Below are positions 43,823 through 53,172 of a DNA stretch of 62,064 nt, one piece after another. Source of the stretch: Deltaproteobacteria bacterium (GTDB lineage Bacteria; Desulfobacterota; Desulfobacteria; Desulfobacterales; Desulfobacteraceae). The stretch covers positions 1 through 62,064 of the forward strand of contig JAADHV010000125.1 in the NCBI GenBank assembly GCA_013151635.1, in the 5' to 3' direction. Made by a program: the position numbers and the translations under genes. The number at the start of each line of letters is the position of its first letter. The first letter of the stretch is position 1. The notes below the pieces were generated by a model, which made no database searches, was not told where the DNA came from, and saw only the letters and a list, made by a program, of their open reading frames with translations.

Positions 43823-45823
43823 TTATTTTCTCAAAAGCTGCTGGATCTGTTTTGAAAGGCCCTCCACCGTTACAGGTTTCATAACAAAACTTTTTATACC
43901 GGCCTCTTCTATTTTTATCTTATTGACTGCTCCTGCATATCCTGAACAAAGGATAACCGGAATATCCTTTTTAATGGCCACCATATCTTTTGCAAGTTCA
44001 ATCCCTGTTTTCCCCGGCATGGTCTGGTCTGTTACCACAAGGTCTATAGTATGATAATTTTCTTTAAAAAAATCAAGTGCTTCCAGGCTTGAAAAAAATA
44101 ATTCCACTTTATACCCGAGTAACTCAAACCCTTCTTTACACATAAGTGCGATATCTTTATCATCATCAACCACAAGAAGCCTTTCACCGAAACCGGCCCT
44201 GGTGGTGCTGCTTGCTGTTGTATCCTGGCTTTCCGTATTGTTTTTTGTATCAACAACAGGTAGAAGGATGGTAAAAACCGTTCCTTTTGCGGGCTTGCTT
44301 TTTACCCTGATATCCCCTTTACATGATTTTACAATGCTATAGGCTGTGGAAAGCCCAAGACCTGTACCTTTACCCTCTTCTTTTGTTGTAAAATACGGAT
44401 CAAAAATCCTTTCCATGACATCTTCGGTCATGCCGCAACCTGTATCCGATACCTCTATGACAAGATAAGATCCCTCACCATCAATCAGGTTCGGATATTC
44501 CACCATATCAGCAGCCTTTAAGCAAAACTGCCTTAACCCAACTTTTAATGTACCCCCTGTTTCCTCCATTGCATGGTATGCATTGGTGCAAAGGTTCATA
44601 ATGACCTGGTGAATCTGTGTAGGGTCGGCTTCCACAGACCCGCAATTCCTGTCAATATCATCAACAATGCTTATAGTTGAAGGGATTGACCCTTTGAGCA
44701 GTTTTAATACCTCTTTTGAGACGGGATGAATTTTTATCAGGCGCTTTTCTTCTTCACCCTGGCGGTTAAAGGATAAAACCTGGCTTACAAGATCAGCTGC
44801 CCTTAAAGCGGCTTTCTGAATTTTTTCACTGCGTTGATAAACATCTGCCAAAGGCTCGGAAGACCGCATGATCATATCGGCATATCCAAGGACAGGACTT
44901 AAAATATTATTTAAATCATGGGCAATCCCCCCGGCCAGGGTGCCGATGGCTTCCATTTTCTGAGATTTTCTAAGTTGTTTTTCAAGACTGTGCCATCTTT
45001 GTTCCGCCTTTCTCTTTTCCGTCACATCCAATAACGAGACAACCGTCCTGTCAGTTCCCGGGATAATACCAAGACTTACATAAACATATTTTTCCTGTCC
45101 GTCATTGGCGATAAATTTAATTTCATAGTGTATGGGAGCATGGTTGTCTGTCCTGGAATTTATCTTTGCATCAATATAATTCTGCATGACTTCCCTGTCT
45201 TCATCTGCCACGAAATCATACCATTTTTTCCGGTCTGCAATATCCCGGTTTTCCATTCCGGCAAACTCGCAAAATTTTGAATTCGCCATTGATATGGTGT
45301 CATCCGCCTCAATAATGATGGCTGCTGTTCCTGTATACTCGAAAATGGCCTTATACCGCTGTTCGCTTTGCTGGAGTTCAAAGGTCCTTTCCATTACAAG
45401 TTCTTCCAGTCGTTCCTGGTATTCCTTGTTTTCTTTTTTAAGCTGGCTTTCTTTTAAACACTTCTTAACAGAGTGGTAAAGCACATTCATATCCTCAATG
45501 GGCTTTAGAATATAATCCCATGCCCCCAGGTGAAGCGCTTCCACAACAGCAGTAATATTCCCTGTCCCAGAGGCAATGACAAGCGGGATATCAGGAGCTT
45601 TTTCCTTTAATATTTCAAGGACCTGAAGCCCGTCCATTTCAGGCATTCGCAAGTCCAGCAAAACCAGGTCAGGGCTCTCCCGGTCAAATACTTCAAGGCC
45701 TTTTTTACCGTTTTCTGCCTCAAAAACGGTAAATCCATAATCTTCAAGATAAGATTTTATACTCTGCCTGATATAAGACTCATCATCTATTGTAAGAATC
45801 TTAAATTCACTGTTGTCTTCCAA
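43823..45823 (-). CDS. hybrid histidine kinase (REC-PAS-HisKA-HATPase-REC)
   Basis: The protein is soluble and has 666 residues. The first receiver has FKILTIDDESYIRQSI and LVLLDLRMPEMDG. A PAS domain (about 155-275) is followed by the H-box GGIAHDLNNILSPVLGYA, then an ATPase with MNLCTNAYHAMEETGG, DTGCGMTEDV and GKGTGLGLSTAYSIV. The C-terminal receiver has LLVVDDDKDIALMC and LVVTDQTMPGKTG. Receivers at both ends suggest a relay hub. It is the first gene of the minus-strand block, so a promoter should lie in 45824-45900; a TATAAT is present there (about 45867-45872) but lacks a good -35. Confidence 0.88.
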   Translation of the reverse strand: MEDNSEFKILTIDDESYIRQSIKSYLEDYGFTVFEAENGKKGLEVFDRESPDLVLLDLRMPEMDGLQVLEILKEKAPDIPLVIASGTGNITAVVEALHLGAWDYILKPIEDMNVLYHSVKKCLKESQLKKENKEYQERLEELVMERTFELQQSEQRYKAIFEYTGTAAIIIEADDTISMANSKFCEFAGMENRDIADRKKWYDFVADEDREVMQNYIDAKINSRTDNHAPIHYEIKFIANDGQEKYVYVSLGIIPGTDRTVVSLLDVTEKRKAEQRWHSLEKQLRKSQKMEAIGTLAGGIAHDLNNILSPVLGYADMIMRSSEPLADVYQRSEKIQKAALRAADLVSQVLSFNRQGEEEKRLIKIHPVSKEVLKLLKGSIPSTISIVDDIDRNCGSVEADPTQIHQVIMNLCTNAYHAMEETGGTLKVGLRQFCLKAADMVEYPNLIDGEGSYLVIEVSDTGCGMTEDVMERIFDPYFTTKEEGKGTGLGLSTAYSIVKSCKGDIRVKSKPAKGTVFTILLPVVDTKNNTESQDTTASSTTRAGFGERLLVVDDDKDIALMCKEGFELLGYKVELFFSSLEALDFFKENYHTIDLVVTDQTMPGKTGIELAKDMVAIKKDIPVILCSGYAGAVNKIKIEEAGIKSFVMKPVTVEGLSKQIQQLLRK

Positions 45824-45989
45824 GTTAACCGCCTGTACTGCACATTACTGCCACCTGCATGGCAATTATTATAAATAATCATACAACCTGATATGATTTT
45901 CATAAGATGTTATTCTTGGAAAGGTTTGTATGTCAAGTATTAATCATTCAAATATGTGAAAAATGTAACAAAATTCTTTTTTTTCAGCA

Positions 45990-46019
45990 TTGACACTGCA
46001 GGCGTGGATATAGTATCAG
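45990..46019 (+). promoter_or_regulatory. possible promoter of the znu operon
   Basis: TTGACA at 45990-45995 and TATCAG at 46014-46019 are 18 bp apart, about 45 bp before the znuA ATG. The -10 match is modest. I see no clear Zur box. Confidence 0.35.
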
Positions 46020-46064
46020 ATAGCGATATCAAGTCGATCTTTTTTTCAGATTTAAAAGGAAAAA

Positions 46065-46964
46065 ATGAATCTTTCAATAAATAATTTTGTACTTGCGGCA
46101 GCAGTCATCCTTTTGCTGCTGCCGGCTAACCTTTTTGCCGGACCTGTCATAAAAGCCCAAGTCAGTATTCTTCCGCAAAAATATTTTGTTGAAAGAATCG
46201 GCAGGGACAACGTTAATGTTGATGTACTTGTAAAACCCGGCAAAAGCCCTGCAACCTATTCCCCCTCACCCGGCCAGATGAAAAAACTTGCCTCATCTGA
46301 TGTATATTTCAGGATCGGAGTACCCTTTGAAAACGGTATTTTATATAAAATCAAATCCATTGCCGGCATAACGATTGTGGATACCCGTAAAGGCATTGTC
46401 TTAAGGAATATGGATGAACACCACCATGACAAAGATGCCATAAACGACAGCACCGGGGGACACAGCCGTTATATAGGAAAAGATCCACATATCTGGATGA
46501 GCCCTGCACTTGTAAAAATACAGGCAATGACAATTTTCCAGGCACTTTCAAACTTAGACCCTGACAGCCGGGACAAGTATGAAAAAAATTATAAACTATT
46601 TATCAAAGACTTAGATGAGCTTGACAATAACCTTAAAACCACACTCAGAGGATTAAAAGGCCGGAACCTGTTTGTATTCCACCCCTTTTTCGGTTATTTT
46701 ACAGATGCTTACGGCTTGAAACAGGTTGCAATTGAAACCATGGGAAAAAGCCCTAAAGGCAAAACGCTTTCCAATATCATCAAACTTGCAAAAAACCAGA
46801 AAGTACGGGTGATTTTCGTGCAGCCCCAGTTTGATCGTAATGCCGCTCAAAAAATTGCATCAGCTATAAAAGGCGCAGTGGTATCAATTGATCCCCTTGC
46901 CTATGATTACCTGGCCAACATGAAAAATATTGCAAAAACCATTGCCGGAACATTAAAAAAATAA
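46065..46964 (+). CDS. znuA: zinc (or manganese) ABC transporter substrate-binding protein
   Basis: The protein has 299 residues, with a signal peptide to about residue 26 (LLLPANLFAGP). Cluster A-I binding protein features: VSILPQKYFVERIG, GKSPATYSPSPGQMKKL, and a histidine-rich acidic loop MDEHHHDKDA as in zinc-type members. DPHIWMSP carries a metal-binding histidine, and VFHPFFGYFTDAYGL another. It captures the metal in the periplasm for the ATPase and permease encoded next. The ribosome site is AAGGAAAA. Metal choice between Zn and Mn is inferred from the His-rich loop. Confidence 0.85.
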   Translation: MNLSINNFVLAAAVILLLLPANLFAGPVIKAQVSILPQKYFVERIGRDNVNVDVLVKPGKSPATYSPSPGQMKKLASSDVYFRIGVPFENGILYKIKSIAGITIVDTRKGIVLRNMDEHHHDKDAINDSTGGHSRYIGKDPHIWMSPALVKIQAMTIFQALSNLDPDSRDKYEKNYKLFIKDLDELDNNLKTTLRGLKGRNLFVFHPFFGYFTDAYGLKQVAIETMGKSPKGKTLSNIIKLAKNQKVRVIFVQPQFDRNAAQKIASAIKGAVVSIDPLAYDYLANMKNIAKTIAGTLKK

Positions 46965-46970
46965 GCCCTT

Positions 46971-47726
46971 ATGCACAACAGCCATGAAATCATACTGGCA
47001 AAGGTCTCTTTTGCCTACAAACAACGCAGGATCTTAAAGGATGTGGATCTTGTGGTTAAAAAAGGGGAATTCGCAAGCATTGTCGGACCCAATGGGGGTG
47101 GTAAAACCACCCTCCTCAAGTTGATCCTGGGCCTGATCAAACCGGACAAAGGCAAAATTCTCATATTTGGAAAAGCCCCTGACAAGGCAAGGCATAATAT
47201 CGGATATATGCCCCAGTATGCCCACCTTGACATGGCTTTTCCAGCCAATGTCATGGATGTGGTTTTAATGGGAAGGCTTGCAAGGAAAACCCTGTGGTTT
47301 TCAAAAAAAGACCGGGCCAGGGCACTTGATGCCATTGATGAAGTGGGAATGTCAGACTTTGTAAATACCGGGTTTAACGAACTTTCCGGCGGCCAGAAAC
47401 AGCGCATCCTTATCGCCAGGGCTCTTTGCAGCGATCCTGCCATCCTTTTGCTGGACGAGCCCACCGCCAATGTGGATCATCAGACAGAAGAAAACCTGTT
47501 TTCCATTTTGAAAAAGCTGAACTCAAAAATGACCATTCTCCTTGTGTCCCACGACATAGGCTTTGTTTCAAAATATGTAAAAAGCGTAATCTGTGTAAAC
47601 CGCCAGGTCGTTATACACCCCACAACAATAATGAACGGGGCATTGATAAAGGATATTTACCATGGAGACTTAAAAATGGTACGGCATGACCATCGGTGCG
47701 CCAAAGAGGGGCATATTAATGATTGA
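46971..47726 (+). CDS. znuC: zinc ABC transporter ATP-binding protein
   Basis: The protein has 251 residues. Walker A is GPNGGGKTTLLKLILGL, the Q-loop region is IGYMPQYAHLD, the signature is LSGGQKQRILIARAL, Walker B is ILLLDEPTANVD, and the switch is LLVSHDIGFVSKYV. It begins 6 bp after znuA and overlaps znuB by 8 bp. The family is that of Zn/Mn/Fe importers (ZnuC/MntB type). Confidence 0.88.
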   Translation: MHNSHEIILAKVSFAYKQRRILKDVDLVVKKGEFASIVGPNGGGKTTLLKLILGLIKPDKGKILIFGKAPDKARHNIGYMPQYAHLDMAFPANVMDVVLMGRLARKTLWFSKKDRARALDAIDEVGMSDFVNTGFNELSGGQKQRILIARALCSDPAILLLDEPTANVDHQTEENLFSILKKLNSKMTILLVSHDIGFVSKYVKSVICVNRQVVIHPTTIMNGALIKDIYHGDLKMVRHDHRCAKEGHIND

Positions 47727-48564
47727 TGTTTTTCATGCGGTCATCGACCCTGACAACCTGTTCTTAAGATATGCATTTATAATGGGCGGGTTAGCCTCGA
47801 TATCCTTTGGCATTATCGGTACGTTTGTCACCACAAAAAGGATCGGATACCTTGCAGGGGCCATTTCCCATTCCGTATTCGGCGGTATCGGCCTTGCCCT
47901 TTTTCTCCAGGTAAAAGCCAATCTTGCATGGTTTGATCCGATTTTAGGGGCAATCCTTGCCGCAATCATTGCCGCCGTTACCGTCGGGCTTGTCAGCCTC
48001 CATGCAAAAGAACGCGAGGACACCATTATCGGTACGATCTGGGCTCTTGGCATGGCATCCGGAATCCTGCTCATTGACAAGACCCCGGGCTATTTTAATC
48101 TCAGCTCGTATCTATTTGGAGACATCCTTTTGATTTCAAGTAAAGATCTTCTGTACGTAGGGTGCCTTGACGCGCTGATCCTGGGTGTTTGCGTTCTTTT
48201 TTTCAACCGGTTTTTCAGTGTTTGCTTTGACAGCGAATTTATGTCCTTAAGGGGGATAAACACGACTTTTTTCTACCTTTTGCTACTCATCCTCACTGCT
48301 CTTACCATAGTTCTCCTGGTCAGGATTGTGGGAATCGTGCTGGTGATTGCATTGCTGACAATCCCCCCCGCCATTGCCTCTTTTTATGCAAAACGCCTGT
48401 GGCAGATGATGCTTTATTCGATCTTGTTATGCACTTTATTTACATGGGCAGGCCTTGGGGTGAGCTATTCATTCAGCCTTTCCAGCGGCCCGACCATCAT
48501 TGTCTTAAGCGGTGCTGCCTACCTTACTCTGCTGTTCATTCATTACTTTTTTAAAAAAAAATAA
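47719..48564 (+). CDS. znuB: zinc ABC transporter permease
   Basis: The protein has 281 residues from the ATG at 47719, which overlaps the znuC stop and follows AGAGGGG; an earlier ATG at 47686 lies within znuC. About eight to nine membrane helices are present. ABC-3 family signs include GGLASISFGIIGTFVTTKRI, GAISHSVFGGIGLALFL, the coupling region and VGIVLVIALLTIPPAIASFYAKRL. It forms a homodimeric channel for the metal. A 147-bp gap with no gene follows. Confidence 0.88.
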   Translation: MIDVFHAVIDPDNLFLRYAFIMGGLASISFGIIGTFVTTKRIGYLAGAISHSVFGGIGLALFLQVKANLAWFDPILGAILAAIIAAVTVGLVSLHAKEREDTIIGTIWALGMASGILLIDKTPGYFNLSSYLFGDILLISSKDLLYVGCLDALILGVCVLFFNRFFSVCFDSEFMSLRGINTTFFYLLLLILTALTIVLLVRIVGIVLVIALLTIPPAIASFYAKRLWQMMLYSILLCTLFTWAGLGVSYSFSLSSGPTIIVLSGAAYLTLLFIHYFFKKK

Positions 48565-48711
48565 CTGCTGGTACAAACCATTGCCTCCCGGGTTTTTGTG
48601 TTTTAACAGCTTGTTTTTTAAATGTTTTTTTAGTATTAACTTTAGAAAGAAGGCAAAGACGGCAGGGCAATGGGCTGTTAAATATTTTTTTAAAAAAAAG
48701 GATATGGGGAA

Positions 48712-49836
48712 ATGCGTCGATTTTCCGGACAACAATTGATATGGGTTGTTTTATTTTTGCTGATTTTTTCCAGTATCGGTTCAGCTGCACCAATAAAGTT
48801 AGGAATCATTCTTGCCCGGACCGGGAATGCATCTCTTGACAGTGCCAACGGGTTTGAAGCGGCCAGGTATGCCGTAAAAATAATTAATAAAAAAGGCGGG
48901 ATCCTGAACCGCCGTGTTCAATTGGTTGAGCTGGATAACAAAAGTACTCCCATTGGTTCAAAAAAGGCGGCACTTGAAGCTGTACAAAAAGGGGTCAGCG
49001 GTGTTATAGGAGCAGTGTGGAGTTCCCACTCCATTGCCATTGCCAGGGTTTTACAAAAAAACAAAATTCCCATGATTTCACCTTCTTCTACAAATCCTTT
49101 GGTCACCCTGACCGGCAATTATATTTTCAGAATCTGCTTTAATGATAATTTCCAGGGCAAAGTCATGGCAGATTTTGCCATGACTGACCTGAATGCTAAG
49201 AAAGCGGTTGTCATGACAAATACCAGCAGTAAATACAGTATTGGCCTTTCAGATTCGTTCACCCGTGAATTCAATGAAAAAGGCAGGGTAATCTGGCATA
49301 CGGATTATATTGAGGGTGCCACGGATTTTTCCGGCCAGCTTAAAAAAATCAAGACCCTGAATCCTGATGTTGCATTTATCCCGGACCATTTCAGGGAATC
49401 AGGATTCATTATAAAGCAGGCAAGGTCCATGGGGCTTGCCATCATTTTCCTGGGCGGGGACGGCTGGCTTAACCAGATGTACAGGTTCGGAGGAGATGCA
49501 ATTGAAGGCAATTATTATTCCGCCCAATGGCATCATCTGGTAGATGATGCCACAAGCAGGCAGTTTGTCAAAAACTATTCCAAAACACACAAAACAGCCA
49601 ATCACCCTGTCATTGCACTTGTATACGATTCAGTCATGGTGATGACCAGCGCCATAGAAAAGGCAGGCTCCACAAACCACCAGGCCATAAGAGATGCCAT
49701 TGCCGCCACAGATCATTTTCAAGGGGTTACAGGAATCATTACATTTGATCAAAACGGTGATCCTGTCAACAAGTCTGCTGTTATTTTAAAATTTAAAAAC
49801 CATGATTCAGTGTATTTTAAACAGGTAAAACCCTGA
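48712..49836 (+). CDS. type 1 periplasmic binding protein (branched-chain-amino-acid-receptor fold)
   Basis: The protein has 374 residues, with a signal peptide to about residue 25 (FSSIGSAAP). The fold is that of LivJ-type binding proteins: KLGIILARTGNASLDSANGFE, GVIGAVWSSHSIAIARVL, PMISPSSTNPLVTL, and FLGGDGWLNQMYRFGGDAIEG. No permease or ATPase gene of the Liv type is present nearby. A paralogue follows, then a sensor kinase, which suggests a ligand receptor for signalling rather than transport. The ligand is unknown. Confidence 0.82.
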   Translation: MRRFSGQQLIWVVLFLLIFSSIGSAAPIKLGIILARTGNASLDSANGFEAARYAVKIINKKGGILNRRVQLVELDNKSTPIGSKKAALEAVQKGVSGVIGAVWSSHSIAIARVLQKNKIPMISPSSTNPLVTLTGNYIFRICFNDNFQGKVMADFAMTDLNAKKAVVMTNTSSKYSIGLSDSFTREFNEKGRVIWHTDYIEGATDFSGQLKKIKTLNPDVAFIPDHFRESGFIIKQARSMGLAIIFLGGDGWLNQMYRFGGDAIEGNYYSAQWHHLVDDATSRQFVKNYSKTHKTANHPVIALVYDSVMVMTSAIEKAGSTNHQAIRDAIAATDHFQGVTGIITFDQNGDPVNKSAVILKFKNHDSVYFKQVKP

Positions 49837-49857
49837 AAAAACGGAGCATAAAAAATA

Positions 49858-50982
49858 TTGAAACCCGCTAAAATAACCGGCATTATTTTTTTAATGCTGA
49901 TGGTGGTTTTGCCCTATGCTGTCAAAGCTGCCGATACGATTAAAATCGGTGCATTAATGGGTTTTACAGGGGCATATAGAAGCAGCCATATTCATACTTT
50001 CCGGGCAATTCAAATGGCAGTTGACGAGTTGAATGAAAAAGGCGGGGTATTAAAACATAGAATTGAACTGGTCAAACTGGACAATAAAAGTTCACTTTTA
50101 GGCTCCAGGCAGGCTGCAAAAACTGCTGTAAAAAAAAATATCCTTGCCGTCATCGGCGCCGTCAGAAGCTCAAATTCTATTGCTGCGGCCCCGATTTTCC
50201 AGGCAGCCGGGATAATCATGATCACCCCTACTTCCACCAATCCCAGGGTTACCCTGCTGGGTGATTATATTTTCAGAACCTGCTATACTGACCTTACCCA
50301 GGGCCGGGTGCTTGCCAATTTTGCTTTTGATGAACTTTCTTTAAAAACCGCTGTTGTACTGACCAATGCAGGGAATAAATACAGTATGGATCTTGCAGGA
50401 TATTTTATTGACCGGTTCAGGGCCAGAGGCGGAAGACTGCTGTGGGAAGGGGACTACCTTGACAGGGTCAGTGATTTTGACCTGCTGATAGAAAAAACAA
50501 AAAGAATGAACCCTGAAGTAATTTTTGTCCCCGGCTACAGCCAGGATGCAGGCCAGATCGTGAAAAAGGGACGTGAACTTGGAATCACTGCAACATTCAT
50601 CGGCGGGGACGGATGGGATGAACTGATTTACCGTTACGCCGGGAATGCTATTAACAATTGTTTCCATTCTGCCTTCTGGCATCCTGACCTGCCTTCTAAA
50701 AAAAACCGGGTCTTTGTAAATCATTACCGGGAAAAATATGGAAAAATCAAACGTTTTGACATCGCAGGTGCCTATGATGCAGTCATGGTTTTTTCCCGGG
50801 CTGTTAAAAAAGCAGGCTGTCTTGAGCCTTTCAAAATCAAACTGGCAATGTATTCAATGGACAACTATAAAGGTGCAAGCGGAAATATTAAATTCGATAA
50901 AAACGGGGATACCACAAAGCCTGTTGTCATTATCAAATATATTAACAACCAATCTTTTTACCTTAAAAGCATTTTACCCTGA
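49858..50982 (+). CDS. second type 1 periplasmic binding protein, paralogue of the preceding gene
   Basis: The protein has 374 residues from a TTG start at 49858 (GGAG 11 bp upstream). A signal peptide is present (LMVVLPYAVKAAD). It aligns along its whole length with the preceding protein: the same KIGALMGFTGAY opening, VIGAVRSSNSIAAAPIF, TPTSTNPRVTLLGDYIFR and FIGGDGWDELIYRYAGNAI. The pair therefore arose by tandem duplication. Differences in the pocket segments suggest a different or narrower ligand. It ends 11 bp before the kinase gene. Confidence 0.82.
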   Translation: MKPAKITGIIFLMLMVVLPYAVKAADTIKIGALMGFTGAYRSSHIHTFRAIQMAVDELNEKGGVLKHRIELVKLDNKSSLLGSRQAAKTAVKKNILAVIGAVRSSNSIAAAPIFQAAGIIMITPTSTNPRVTLLGDYIFRTCYTDLTQGRVLANFAFDELSLKTAVVLTNAGNKYSMDLAGYFIDRFRARGGRLLWEGDYLDRVSDFDLLIEKTKRMNPEVIFVPGYSQDAGQIVKKGRELGITATFIGGDGWDELIYRYAGNAINNCFHSAFWHPDLPSKKNRVFVNHYREKYGKIKRFDIAGAYDAVMVFSRAVKKAGCLEPFKIKLAMYSMDNYKGASGNIKFDKNGDTTKPVVIIKYINNQSFYLKSILP

Positions 50983-50993
50983 GACGATCCCTT

Positions 50994-52916
50994 ATGAAGC
51001 TTTCCTTAAGATATAAAACCAGTCTTGCCCTCCTGATCTCATTTCTGGTTATTTCCATCATTGTAGGCAAAATTGAGTTCCGTCTTCAAAACCGCAGGTT
51101 CCAGGTCATGCTTGAAAAAAACCAACTGCTGCTGAAAACCCTGATGGAGCGGGATCAGGAATCTTTTGCAAATGAAATATTCGAACAAAGCATCCGGGCT
51201 CTTAAAATCAGGATTAATGCCATAATAAAAATTGCAGGTGTGGCGCATGTCAGAGTCTATGACAGGAACGGCGAATTGATCGCTTCTGACTCAGGGCCTT
51301 TTAAAAAAGGGGAAAAAACAACAAATAATTTAAACCGGGAAAAAAGAAAAACAATGTTTTCTTTCTCCCCCGGACCTTTTGGGGACTTTTTAACTTATAC
51401 AAGGCAAATTCAGGCTATTGGGGAAACCATTGGATTTGTGACCATTGATTATTCACTTAAAGGCATACGGGTTGAAAAACGGAAATCATGGCTTTTGATC
51501 AGCGGAATACTTCTGGTTATTTTTATCATGATGATGCTTGTTTTAAACCTGGTTCTTTCAAGGATGATCATAAAGCCCATTACCTCCTTACGGGATACAA
51601 TGGATAAAATCAGGTCCCTGAAGGCAAACGAGCAGGTCCCCATCCACACAGAGGATGAAATAGCCGATCTGTCCCGGACATTCAACCAGATGTCAAATGA
51701 GCTGTTTTACTCTTATAATGCGCTTGAGGACCAGAACCGGTCGCTTAAAGAAAAAGAAAAAAAAATCAATGAAATCAAACTTTACCTTAGCAGCATTATT
51801 GACTCCATGCCGTCTGCCATTATCGGTATTGACAACAATGGAATTGTAACCCAGTGGAACAGGGAAGCTGAAAACATGACCCGGATCAATACAAAAGCTG
51901 CATTGAACACCCATATCATGTCCTATGCTCCCATGATCGGTCTTACAAAAAAAGATATTACAAAAACGCTTGTTCAAAAAACAATCCATACCGTAAAAAA
52001 AAAATTGCAGATTACTGACAGCCCTGCAAAAACCCTGCAGACAACTTTATACCCGCTCACCGGCAGCGGTCTTGAAGGTGCTGTTATTCGAGTTGACGAT
52101 ATTACAAAACAGGTATTGTTACAGGAGGCAATGATCCATTCTGAAAAAATGGAATCTGTTGGCGGGCTTGCTGCCGGGATGGCCCATGAAATTAATAACC
52201 CCCTGGCCGGGATACTGCAAAATGCCCAGGTAATTGAACAGAGGCTGGAAAAAGACATGCCTGCAAATCAAAAAGCGGCCGAAAATGCAGGCACAAGCAT
52301 GGCCAGGATAAATGCATACATGAAAGAAAGAAAAATCAATGCAATGCTTTTAAACATCAAAACGGCCGGGAAGCGTGCGGCTGGTATTGTAAAGGACATG
52401 CTCAGTTTTATCCGCAAGGAATCCGGGCATCTTGCTCCCCATTCAATGAACCGGCTGCTGGATGAGACCATAAATATTGCCAGGGCTGATTATGACCTTA
52501 AAAAAAGATATGATTTCAAAAAAATACTGATCAAAAAAGAATACCTGTCCGATTTGCCGGCGACCGCGTGTGAAAGGACAAAAATACAACAGGTGTTTTT
52601 CAACATACTCAAAAACGGGGCCTATGCCATGAGTCAAATCAAGGATGCCGGTTATAGTCCGAGGTTTATCTTAAAAACCCTGGAAACAGGAGATATGGTC
52701 CGGGTAGAAATTGAGGATAACGGCCCTGGCATGGATGAAAAGACAAGAAAAAGGATCTTTGAACCTTTTTTTACCACCAAACCTGTGGATATGGGGACAG
52801 GGCTCGGGCTTTCCATATCTTATTTTATTATAACCGACATCCACAAAGGGAAAATGAAGACAGAACCTGTAACAAACCGGGGAACCCGGTTCATTATCGA
52901 GCTTCCCATCATCTGA
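50994..52916 (+). CDS. membrane sensor histidine kinase with HAMP and PAS domains
   Basis: The protein has 640 residues. Helix 1 lies at about 8-25, a periplasmic sensor at about 26-160, helix 2 at about 164-185, and HAMP to about 240 (PITSLRDTMDKIRSL). A PAS domain (about 260-370, DSMPSAIIGIDNNG) follows. The H-box is GLAAGMAHEINNPLAGIL. The ATPase has VFFNILKNGAYAMSQ, DNGPGMDEKTRKRIFEPF and [11 protein letters not shown]. It is co-transcribed with two binding proteins, which probably present ligand to its periplasmic domain. No response regulator is adjacent. Confidence 0.87.
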   Translation: MKLSLRYKTSLALLISFLVISIIVGKIEFRLQNRRFQVMLEKNQLLLKTLMERDQESFANEIFEQSIRALKIRINAIIKIAGVAHVRVYDRNGELIASDSGPFKKGEKTTNNLNREKRKTMFSFSPGPFGDFLTYTRQIQAIGETIGFVTIDYSLKGIRVEKRKSWLLISGILLVIFIMMMLVLNLVLSRMIIKPITSLRDTMDKIRSLKANEQVPIHTEDEIADLSRTFNQMSNELFYSYNALEDQNRSLKEKEKKINEIKLYLSSIIDSMPSAIIGIDNNGIVTQWNREAENMTRINTKAALNTHIMSYAPMIGLTKKDITKTLVQKTIHTVKKKLQITDSPAKTLQTTLYPLTGSGLEGAVIRVDDITKQVLLQEAMIHSEKMESVGGLAAGMAHEINNPLAGILQNAQVIEQRLEKDMPANQKAAENAGTSMARINAYMKERKINAMLLNIKTAGKRAAGIVKDMLSFIRKESGHLAPHSMNRLLDETINIARADYDLKKRYDFKKILIKKEYLSDLPATACERTKIQQVFFNILKNGAYAMSQIKDAGYSPRFILKTLETGDMVRVEIEDNGPGMDEKTRKRIFEPFFTTKPVDMGTGLGLSISYFIITDIHKGKMKTEPVTNRGTRFIIELPII

Positions 52917-52945
52917 AAAAAAACCCCTGAAAAAATTCAGAGGTT
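52916..52945 (-). terminator. terminator of tRNA-Asn (minus strand)
   Basis: On the minus strand AACCTCTGAA and TTCAGGGGTT form a 10-bp stem (one U-G pair) with a 4-nt loop, followed by eight T. On the plus strand the same bases contain a C-A mismatch and poor T-tail, so it serves the kinase gene only weakly. Confidence 0.7.
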
Positions 52946-52958
52946 ATTTATTATAAAT

Positions 52959-53034
52959 TGGCTCCCCAGCACGGACTTGAACCGCGGACCCATTGGTTAA
53001 CAGCCAATTGCTCTGCCAACTGAGCTACTGGGGA
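52959..53034 (-). tRNA. tRNA-Asn (anticodon GTT)
   Basis: The gene is 76 nt including an encoded CCA. The acceptor stem TCCCCAG pairs with CTGGGGA. The D arm is TAGCTCAGTTGGCAGAGCA. The anticodon stem ATTGG/CCAAT surrounds loop CTGTTAA with anticodon GTT. The T arm contains GGTTCAAGTCC. All arms fold. Confidence 0.96.
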
Positions 53035-53062
53035 GCAGTGCCTTTCGACAAGACTCGGGAAG

Positions 53063-53089
53063 ATTATACCAGTGTAATTTTTTTGTCAA
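53063..53089 (-). promoter_or_regulatory. promoter of tRNA-Asn
   Basis: On the minus strand TTGACA (53089-53084) and TATAAT (53068-53063) are both perfect consensus, with a short 15-bp spacer. They lie about 30 bp before the tRNA 5' end. Confidence 0.6.
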
Positions 53090-53172
53090 GAAAAAATGAT
53101 AAAAAATTTGACATCCTTCCATATCAGGTTTATTCTCTTAAAAGGAAAAGAAAAAATCAAGGAGGGAAAATC

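Noticed and set aside
48603-48681. TTAACAGC / GCTGTTAA inverted repeat followed by a T run after znuB
   Set aside because: The 63-nt loop is too long for a standard rho-independent hairpin.
52993-53172. Extension of the small 100-residue protein back to 52993
   Set aside because: It would run through the tRNA-Asn gene and its promoter; the ATG at 53173 has a strong ribosome site.
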